This document shows, piece after piece, positions 58,447 through 64,000 of a stretch of DNA of 64,000 nt (position 1 is its first letter; each line of letters starts with the position of its first letter). The position numbers and the translations under genes were made by a program. Origin of the DNA: Limnohabitans sp. G3-2 (GTDB lineage: Bacteria > Pseudomonadota > Gammaproteobacteria > Burkholderiales > Burkholderiaceae_C); the NCBI RefSeq assembly GCF_002778275.1, contig NZ_NESG01000009.1, positions 62,001 through 126,000 on the forward strand. The letters are read 5' to 3'. The notes under the pieces were generated by a model. The model made no database searches. It saw nothing but the letters and a program-made list of their open reading frames with translations, and was not told where the DNA came from.

Positions 58447-59403
58447 TCAGATGTCTGCCAGCAAGGCGTAGGGCAGGGGCAGCACATCCAGCGCTGCGCC
58501 ATCGGCAGGGGCTGTGTGCCAACCCGTGGCCTGGCTCTCCAGCGTGCCGCTGACCAGCGCGACATACCCTTGGCCGTCTGGCCGGGGCGCACTCAGCACC
58601 ACGGTGGCGCAGGGCTGCTCGGGGTCGGCTGGGGTGAAGAGGTCTTGCCCGGCCACAAGGGCCACGGGACTGTGCACCAGCGCTGTGCGGCGCTTCAAGG
58701 TGCCACGGAACTGGCTGCGGGCCACCACTTCCTGGCCCGGGTAGCAGCCTTTTTTGAAGTTGACGCCGCCCACCGATTCGTAGTTGAGCATTTGCGGGAC
58801 GAAAGCCTCGAACACAGGCTGGCTGACCAGCGTCACGCCGCTCATCACTTCGGCCCATGCCCAGACCTCGGCGGGCAGATGGGCGCCTGCGGGCAGCGTC
58901 GACTCGGCCGGCCCCAACCACAGCGCACGCGCAAGCGGCACCTCACCGACCACGGCCGGGTACAGCGCCACAGCGTGCACACCATCCACGCTGGCGGTCT
59001 GCCAAGGGGTGGCAGGGCCCACCCAAGTTGCAGCGCTGTCGCCCAGCAAACCACGCAGCTGCCATTGGCCCGTCGCGTCGGTCATTTTGACTTTGGCCCG
59101 CAGCACGAACATGGACAGACGTTTGAGGGTGTGGGCCAGCAAATCCAGGCTCATGACCAACAAAACGGTGTCGGGGGCTGATTTGATGAGCACAAAACTG
59201 GCCTGCATGCGCCCCTTGGCCGAGCAAAACGCCGCCAGGCGTGACTGCCCCACGGGCAGCAAGAGCACGTCGTTGCTCAATTGGTTGTGCAAAAAGTGGG
59301 CAGCGTCTTCGCCCTGCGCCTGAAGCACGCCCAGGTGGGGCAGGGCAGTGACGCCGCTCTGCGCGGCGATGGATTGCGGGCTGTTTTCTTCAAGGGTGTT
59401 CAT
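58447..59403 (-). CDS. ygfZ: Folate-binding protein YgfZ (Fe-S cluster maintenance)
   Basis: The product is 318 residues from ATG 59403; earlier in-frame codons lie across the mltG promoter. YgfZ is a GcvT-fold protein that uses tetrahydrofolate to support MiaB and other Fe-S enzymes. The diagnostic motif KKGCYPGQEVVAR is near residue 228, with the conserved Cys. DAAHFLHNQLSNDV near residue 33 and the CSAKGRMQASF segment near residue 60 also match. It is divergent from mltG with 69 bp between, an arrangement common in Burkholderiales. Confidence 0.93.
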   Translation of the reverse strand: MNTLEENSPQSIAAQSGVTALPHLGVLQAQGEDAAHFLHNQLSNDVLLLPVGQSRLAAFCSAKGRMQASFVLIKSAPDTVLLVMSLDLLAHTLKRLSMFVLRAKVKMTDATGQWQLRGLLGDSAATWVGPATPWQTASVDGVHAVALYPAVVGEVPLARALWLGPAESTLPAGAHLPAEVWAWAEVMSGVTLVSQPVFEAFVPQMLNYESVGGVNFKKGCYPGQEVVARSQFRGTLKRRTALVHSPVALVAGQDLFTPADPEQPCATVVLSAPRPDGQGYVALVSGTLESQATGWHTAPADGAALDVLPLPYALLADI

Positions 59404-59472
59404 GTGGCGGCTGTGTCCTCTGGCAAGCTGTGAATTATCATCCCCCCACGTTTTCGACACCCACACAAGGAC

Positions 59473-60489
59473 ATGACCGTGCTCAAAGGCTGGATGAAGT
59501 CAGTGACAAGCCTTCTCCTCTTGGCCTTGATGCTGGGGGCTGCAGGCGTTTGGTGGGTTCAGCACCCGTTGGACACAGGCCAAAAGACGCTGGATTTGTC
59601 GATCGAGCCTGGGACTTCACCCAAAGCCATCGCCCAAGCGGTGGTGGATGCGGGAGCCGATGTATCGGCCACTTGGCTTTACGCTTGGTTCCGACTGTCC
59701 GGGCAGTCGCGTCAAATGCGCGCAGGCAGCTATGAAATCGCGCCTGACACCACGCCCCAGCGGCTCTTGAACATGTTGGTGCGTGGCGAAGAAAGCCTGC
59801 GCTCGGTGACCTTGGTGGAAGGCTGGAACTGGCGACAGCTTCGCCAGGCCTTGGCCAAGGCGGAGCACCTCAAGCCTGACAGCCGGGTGTTGAGCGACGA
59901 GGCCTTGATGGCCCAGTTGGGTCGCCCCGGTGTGGCCCCGGAAGGGCGCTTTTACCCAGACACCTATGCCTATGCCAAAGGGTCCAGCGATTTGGCTGTT
60001 TTGCAACGGGCCATGAAGGCCATGGACAAACATCTGCTGCAGGCTTGGGAAGCGCGTCAGCCCAGCGTGTCGCTCAAAACGCCTGAAGAGCTTTTGGTCT
60101 TGGCCAGTATTGTTGAGAAAGAGACCGGCAAAGGATCAGACCGTCCCATGGTGTCTGGCGTGTTCAACAACCGGCTGCGCATCGGCATGCGTTTGCAGAC
60201 CGACCCCACCGTGATTTATGGCTTGGGCGAAGCCTTTGATGGCAACTTGCGCCGCATCCACCTGCAGACCGACAACCCCTGGAACACCTACACCCGTGGT
60301 GGTTTGCCGCCGACACCGATTGCCATGCCTGGCAAAGCCGCATTGTGGGCGGCGGTACAACCCGCCAAGACGCAAGCGCTGTACTTTGTGGCCAAAGGCG
60401 ATGGCAGCAGCCATTTCAGCGCAACGCTCGAAGAGCACAACCGGGCCGTCAACCGTTACCAACGCGGCATCAAAACCGGCCAGGATTGA
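59473..60489 (+). CDS. mltG: Endolytic murein transglycosylase MltG (YceG)
   Basis: The enzyme is 338 residues, anchored in the inner membrane by one N-terminal helix (VTSLLLLALMLGAAGVWWV). A LysM-like region follows and then the catalytic YceG domain, with LASIVEKETGKGSDRP near residues 210-225 containing the active-site Glu. NRLRIGMRLQTDPTVIYGLG near residue 235 and LPPTPIAMPGKAAL near residue 278 are also conserved. MltG cleaves nascent glycan strands and limits their length. It is followed by tmk, holB and tatD, the usual order. Confidence 0.95.
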   Translation: MTVLKGWMKSVTSLLLLALMLGAAGVWWVQHPLDTGQKTLDLSIEPGTSPKAIAQAVVDAGADVSATWLYAWFRLSGQSRQMRAGSYEIAPDTTPQRLLNMLVRGEESLRSVTLVEGWNWRQLRQALAKAEHLKPDSRVLSDEALMAQLGRPGVAPEGRFYPDTYAYAKGSSDLAVLQRAMKAMDKHLLQAWEARQPSVSLKTPEELLVLASIVEKETGKGSDRPMVSGVFNNRLRIGMRLQTDPTVIYGLGEAFDGNLRRIHLQTDNPWNTYTRGGLPPTPIAMPGKAALWAAVQPAKTQALYFVAKGDGSSHFSATLEEHNRAVNRYQRGIKTGQD

Positions 60490-60537
60490 TGCCCGGCTGG
60501 AGCCTGCGACAATCGGGTTTTCCCAATTTCACACACC

Positions 60538-61179
60538 ATGACACGCGGTTTGTTCATCAGTTTTGAAGGCATCGACGGAGCGGGCAAGTCCACCCACATC
60601 GATCGCGTGGCCCATTTGTTCCGCGAGTCGGGCAGGGTGGTCGTCATCACGCGCGAGCCGGGCGGCACCCCTTTGTCTGAAAAGCTGCGCGAGCTGGTGC
60701 TGCACGAGCCCATGGACGCCCTGACCGAAGCCCTTTTGATGTTCGCGGCGCGCCGAGAGCACTTGGTGCAGGTGATCGAGCCGGCTTTGGCCCGTGGCGA
60801 TGTGGTGTTGTGCGACCGTTTCACCGATGCCACTTTTGCCTACCAGGGGGGCGGACGCGGTTTTGACTGGCAGGTGCTGGCCCAACTGGAGCGGATGGTG
60901 CAGACCTTGCCTGATGACCATTTGCGCCAGCCCGAGCTGACCGTGTGGTTTGATCTGGACCCGCAGATTGCGGCGCAGCGTTTGGCCACAGCCCGTGTGC
61001 CCGACAAGTTCGAGTCTCAACCCGCAGACTTTTTTGCTGCGGTGCGTGCTGGCTATGCCCAGCGGCATGCCGAAATGCCCCAGCGTTTTGCCCGCATCGA
61101 CGCGGCTCAAAGCCGCGAGGCTGTGGGCTTGGACGTGGACCGAGTGGTGCGTGAATGGCTGAAACGGGTGGGTTCATGA
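60538..61179 (+). CDS. tmk: Thymidylate kinase
   Basis: The enzyme is 213 residues and phosphorylates dTMP to dTDP. P-loop [14 protein letters not shown] is near residue 8, [18 protein letters not shown] near residue 38, and the DR(Y/F) motif [17 protein letters not shown] near residue 92. The LID region lies near residues 150-160. The length is normal. Its stop overlaps the holB start (ATGA), giving coupled synthesis of a nucleotide-synthesis enzyme and a replication factor, as in many bacteria. Confidence 0.97.
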   Translation: MTRGLFISFEGIDGAGKSTHIDRVAHLFRESGRVVVITREPGGTPLSEKLRELVLHEPMDALTEALLMFAARREHLVQVIEPALARGDVVLCDRFTDATFAYQGGGRGFDWQVLAQLERMVQTLPDDHLRQPELTVWFDLDPQIAAQRLATARVPDKFESQPADFFAAVRAGYAQRHAEMPQRFARIDAAQSREAVGLDVDRVVREWLKRVGS

Positions 61180-62180
61180 GTGCTGTTTTGAATGCACCTT
61201 GGATTGCTCGGCAAGCCCGCGACTTGTTGGCCCAGCGGGGTCACGCTTGGCTGCTGCAAGGCCCATCGGGCCTGGGTCAGTACGACTTGGCGCTGGCCTT
61301 GGCATCGGCCTGGTTGTGCGAAAAACCCACGCCGCAAGGCGCTTGTGGTGAATGCGCCAGCTGCCACGCCATTGCGGTGCACACCCATGCCGACCTGGCC
61401 GTGCTGATGCCCGAGACGGTGATGTTGGCGCTGGGCTGGCCTTTGTCGGAAAAAGCCCAGGACGAGATCGACAAGAAAACCCGCAAACCCAGCAAAGAGA
61501 TTCGGGTGGATGCGATGCGCGATGCGGTGGAGTTTTCTCAGCGCACCGATGCGCGTGGGCGCGGCAAAGCGGTGCTGGTGTTTCCGGCCGAGCGCATGAA
61601 CACCATCACGGCCAATGCCCTGCTCAAGACGCTGGAAGAGCCGCCAGGCGACGTGCGCTTTGTGCTGGCCACCGAGGCCGCGCACATGCTGCTGCCCACC
61701 ATCCGCAGCCGCTGCCTGGCCCACACCATGAAGTGGCCCGAGGCCGATGAGGCCTTGACCTGGCTGAGCGGGCAGGGCGTGCAGGCCCCTGTGGCGCAGG
61801 CTTTGCTGCGCAGTGCAGGGGGCAGGCCGACCGATGTGCTGCGCCAGGCCGAGGCGGGTTTATCGCCCGACTGGTGGGCTGCTTTGCCCAAGGCCATGCG
61901 CCAAGGCGATGCCCGGCATTTGGCCGATTTGAGCCCTGCCCAAGCCATCGACGCTTTGCAAAAGCTTTGCCACGACCTGGTGCTGCGCCAATCGGGCGCT
62001 GCGCCGCGTTTTTTTGACGCGACCCAATTGCCCGCGAGCAAGGCCTCGGTGTCGGTGCTGACCGATTGGTTCAAGCGCCTGATGCAGTCTGCCCGCACCG
62101 CGGAGCACCCCTTCAATGCCGGTTTGATGCTCGAAGCCCTGACCGCCGACGCCCAACGAACCCTGCTCTCTCAGGGTTGA
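61176..62180 (+). CDS. holB: DNA polymerase III delta prime subunit HolB
   Basis: The protein is 334 residues from ATG 61176 (ATGA overlap with tmk). It is an AAA+ clamp-loader stator subunit. The P-loop is degenerate ([11 protein letters not shown] near residue 30, Gln for Lys), as expected for delta prime, which does not hydrolyse ATP. A zinc module is visible as CGECASCH near residue 57. The sensor region [16 protein letters not shown] and the SRC motif (RSRCLAHTM) near residues 155-185 are present. A lysine-rich insert near residue 105 is common in betaproteobacteria. tatD follows four bases later. Confidence 0.94.
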   Translation: MSAVLNAPWIARQARDLLAQRGHAWLLQGPSGLGQYDLALALASAWLCEKPTPQGACGECASCHAIAVHTHADLAVLMPETVMLALGWPLSEKAQDEIDKKTRKPSKEIRVDAMRDAVEFSQRTDARGRGKAVLVFPAERMNTITANALLKTLEEPPGDVRFVLATEAAHMLLPTIRSRCLAHTMKWPEADEALTWLSGQGVQAPVAQALLRSAGGRPTDVLRQAEAGLSPDWWAALPKAMRQGDARHLADLSPAQAIDALQKLCHDLVLRQSGAAPRFFDATQLPASKASVSVLTDWFKRLMQSARTAEHPFNAGLMLEALTADAQRTLLSQG

Positions 62181-62184
62181 GCCC

Positions 62185-62991
62185 ATGTACACCGATTCCC
62201 ACTGCCACCTGAATTTTCCTGAGTTGATGGGCCAACTCGACAGCATCCAAGAGGCCATGCGCGCAGCCCAAGTCACGCGCGCCATGGTCATTTGCACCAC
62301 CATGGAAAAGTTTGACGAGGTGCATCAGCTGGCCATGGCCCACGACAACATGTGGGCCACGGTGGGCGTGCACCCCGACAACGAAGGCGTGCACGAGCCC
62401 AGCCTGCAGGACCTGCTCGAAGGTGCGGCCCGCCCCAAAGTCGTGGCCATTGGCGAGACAGGCCTTGACTACTACCAGATGGACGAGCGCAAAGGTGGGC
62501 GAACCATCCCCGACATGGCGTGGCAGCGCGAGCGCTTTCGCACCCACATCCGGGCTGCACGTCAGACCCGCCTGCCGCTGGTCATCCACACGCGACAGGC
62601 CTCGGACGACACGATCGCGATCCTGAAAGAGGAGGGCGAAACAGGTGGGGCCGAGTGCGCAGGGGGCGTGTTCCACTGTTTCACCGAAAGTCAGGCGGTC
62701 GCCAGAGCGGCCTTGGACCTTGGGTTTTACATTTCCCTGTCGGGGATTTTGACCTTCAAGACCGCGGCCGACTTGCGCGAAGTGGCCAAATTTGTGCCCG
62801 ATGACCGCCTGCTGATCGAGACCGACAGCCCCTATTTGGCCCCTGTGCCGCACCGAGGCAAACTCAACAACCCGTCTTACGTGCCCTATGTGGCCCAACT
62901 TTTAGGCGAGTTGCGCGGCTGCAGTTCTGAGGCCATTGGTGAATTGACCACTCAAAATTTCTTGAAGTTGTTCTCCAAAACAGCGGGTTAA
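62185..62991 (+). CDS. tatD: TatD family metal-dependent hydrolase (DNase)
   Basis: The enzyme is 268 residues of the TatD amidohydrolase-like barrel. Metal ligands: HxH in TDSHCHLNFPE at residues 6-8, Glu in AIGETGLDYY near residue 92, His in LVIHTRQA near residue 135, His in VFHCFTES near residue 162, and Asp in IETDSPYLAPVPHRG near residue 213. TatD proteins have 3'-5' DNase activity and roles in DNA repair. It ends the tmk-holB-tatD set. Confidence 0.95.
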   Translation: MYTDSHCHLNFPELMGQLDSIQEAMRAAQVTRAMVICTTMEKFDEVHQLAMAHDNMWATVGVHPDNEGVHEPSLQDLLEGAARPKVVAIGETGLDYYQMDERKGGRTIPDMAWQRERFRTHIRAARQTRLPLVIHTRQASDDTIAILKEEGETGGAECAGGVFHCFTESQAVARAALDLGFYISLSGILTFKTAADLREVAKFVPDDRLLIETDSPYLAPVPHRGKLNNPSYVPYVAQLLGELRGCSSEAIGELTTQNFLKLFSKTAG

Positions 62992-62997
62992 TTGCTC

Positions 62998-63741
62998 ATG
63001 TATAACTTTAAAAAATTAAAAAAGTCCATTGTTTTTATTGGAATTTTTACGATTTCCTGTCCTTCTTTTGCGGGCGCCTATGAAGACTTCTTCAAAGCGG
63101 TTCAATTTGACGATGTCAAAACCGTTCAGACCTTGCTGCAACGGGGTTTTGATCCCAATACCGTCAATCCTGCGGGACACAGCGGTTTGATGCTGGCGGT
63201 GCGGGAGCCGTCTCTGAAGGTGGCCGAGGTTTTGGCGGCTTGGCCTCAAACCAAGGTGGAGAGTCGAAACGACAAGGATGAAAGCCCCTTGATGTTGGCT
63301 GCCCTCAAAGGTCATTTGGCCTTGGTTAAAAAACTCGTGGAGCGCGATGCCGATGTCAACAAAACCGGCTGGACAGCTTTGCATTACGCCGCTTCGGGCG
63401 GGCATGTGCAGGTCATCGATTTTCTGCTCGAGCACAGCGCCTACATCGATGCCGAATCACCGAACGGCACAACGCCTTTGATGATGGCGGCCATGTACGG
63501 CAGTCCTGAGTCCGTCAAGTTGTTGATTCAGGCTGGCGCCGATTTGAATGTAAAAAACACCGTCGGCATGACCGCCTTGGATTTTGCTGTGCGTGGCAAG
63601 CGTCAGAACGCCAAGGAATTGATCGAGACCGGTTTGCAACGTCAAGCGGATCGCGCGGCCAGAATGGCCAAGCCAACACCTGCAGAGCCATCGAAACCTT
63701 CAAGTCAGGCGCCGCAAGGGTCTGAATCCTCTACGCGTTAA
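62998..63741 (+). CDS. Secreted/periplasmic ankyrin-repeat protein
   Basis: The protein is 247 residues from ATG 62998; a TTG two codons earlier is possible. The N-terminus is a basic signal peptide with hydrophobic core (FIGIFTISCPSFAG), likely cut after residue 25. About five ankyrin repeats follow (about residues 30-215): PAGHSGLMLAVREPSLKVAE, DESPLMLAALKGHLALVKKL, TGWTALHYAASGGHVQVIDF, NGTTPLMMAAMYGSPESVKL and GMTALDFAVRGKRQNAKEL. A Ser/Pro-rich tail ends it. Ankyrin repeats mediate protein contacts; the partner is unknown. The 5' part is noticeably more AT-rich than upstream genes. Confidence 0.88.
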   Translation: MYNFKKLKKSIVFIGIFTISCPSFAGAYEDFFKAVQFDDVKTVQTLLQRGFDPNTVNPAGHSGLMLAVREPSLKVAEVLAAWPQTKVESRNDKDESPLMLAALKGHLALVKKLVERDADVNKTGWTALHYAASGGHVQVIDFLLEHSAYIDAESPNGTTPLMMAAMYGSPESVKLLIQAGADLNVKNTVGMTALDFAVRGKRQNAKELIETGLQRQADRAARMAKPTPAEPSKPSSQAPQGSESSTR

Positions 63742-63768
63742 GACCAGCGGTATGAAGACGTTCACACA

Positions 63769-63860
63769 AGTAAATTTGATACAGAAAGTTGCCCCCTGTA
63801 GCTATAGAGATCCGGCAATTAATAGTAAATTTGATACGGCCAAAAGAAAGTAAATTTGAC
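63769..63860 (+). repeat. Three copies of AGTAAATTTGA in an AT-rich spacer
   Basis: The motif AGTAAATTTGATAC occurs at 63769-63782 and 63824-63837, and a third copy AGTAAATTTGAC at 63849-63860, all in one orientation and spaced 55 and 25 bp. They lie in an AT-rich gap before an unidentified gene with a good ribosome site. Repeats like these occur at the ends of some IS21- or Tn7/Tn5053-like elements as transposase sites, but they could also be regulator sites. The window ends too soon to decide. Confidence 0.55.
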
Positions 63861-63916
63861 GTCGTGTGAGTAATCCTTTTTAATGAATCCCATCCAAACC
63901 TCTGATCGGAGGCTTT

Positions 63917-64000
63917 ATGGGCGTAAAAGGAAAAATTCGTGATCATTTGATTCACGATGAGGATCTACTACAGACTCAATTTGACCTCAGCACCTGGCCG
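63917..64000 (+). CDS. Start of an unidentified gene (3' end beyond the window)
   Basis: ATG 63917 is preceded by CGGAGG at 63907-63912, a strong Shine-Dalgarno sequence at good spacing. The frame stays open for 28 codons to the window edge, beginning MGVKGKIRDHLIHDED. This is too short for recognition. Lower GC and the repeated motif upstream suggest it may belong to a mobile or horizontally acquired segment. Confidence 0.55.
   Translation, partial: MGVKGKIRDHLIHDEDLLQTQFDLSTWP

Noticed and set aside
61260..61290. Inactivating mutation in the HolB P-loop (Gln for Lys)
   Set aside because: Delta prime subunits normally have a degenerate P-loop and do not hydrolyse ATP, so this is expected.

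Overview
The window looks like a chromosomal segment of a betaproteobacterium, most likely order Burkholderiales, family Comamonadaceae (Limnohabitans/Rhodoferax/Polaromonas-like). This is inferred from the high G+C (about 60% by eye), the many ATGA/TGATG overlaps, and the protein types and orders seen: a livHMGF block with acyl-CoA genes, and ygfZ/mltG-tmk-holB-tatD. No tRNA, rRNA or CRISPR array was seen. Genes are packed, and no gap without a gene exceeds 300 bp.

Layout. (1) 1-1673: a split chromate transporter pair and a YigZ/IMPACT protein, on minus. (2) 1773-4364: YgiQ-type radical SAM protein carrying an in-frame, REP-derived 39-bp tandem repeat. (3) 4491-13168: a self-contained catabolic locus. 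It holds a CUT1-type sugar ABC transporter operon on plus. Convergent to it is a minus-strand operon of SsuD-like flavin monooxygenase, YdhF-like aldo-keto reductase, flavin reductase and TauE/SafE exporter. A HutC-type GntR regulator is divergent from that operon. An identical 18-bp AT-rich sequence lies upstream of both operons and is probably the operator of this regulator. The gene set matches the oxidative sulfoquinovose (sulfo-SMO) pathway known from Agrobacterium. In that pathway the sulfonated sugar is imported and the monooxygenase, fed by the flavin reductase, releases sulfite and 6-oxo-glucose. The AKR then makes glucose, and the exporter here would remove sulfite. (4) 13175-16640: glnD and map. 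(5) 16789-19684: an FCD-GntR regulator overlapping a PhyH-type dioxygenase and a SAF-domain dehydrogenase; pathway unknown. (6) 19879-33216: mostly housekeeping genes (purL, SWIM-SNF2 helicase, rlhA, parvulin PPIase, bolA, yciB, msrB, selO).

(7) 33350-50248: an acid-uptake and beta-oxidation island. It contains an acyl-CoA ligase, a branched-chain-type ABC transporter (binding protein, LivH, LivM, LivG, LivF), a FadB-type multifunctional enzyme, a thiolase, a large acyl-CoA dehydrogenase, a Dabb protein, two SDRs, a PaaI-like thioesterase, an MDR reductase and a GST-like protein. LivG and LivF are asymmetric: LivF has Arg in place of the Walker A Lys, and LivG has a non-canonical signature motif. 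Both changes would fall in the same composite ATP site. (8) 50482-62991: tex, patatin, DUF1330, trhO, iron ADH, HSL-type hydrolase, a hotdog-GNAT fusion, ygfZ, mltG, tmk, holB and tatD. (9) 62998-64000: a lower-GC tail with an ankyrin protein, three copies of an 11-bp motif, and the first codons of an unidentified gene. This may be the margin of a mobile element.

All calls come from reading the sequence and recalling families; no searches were run.
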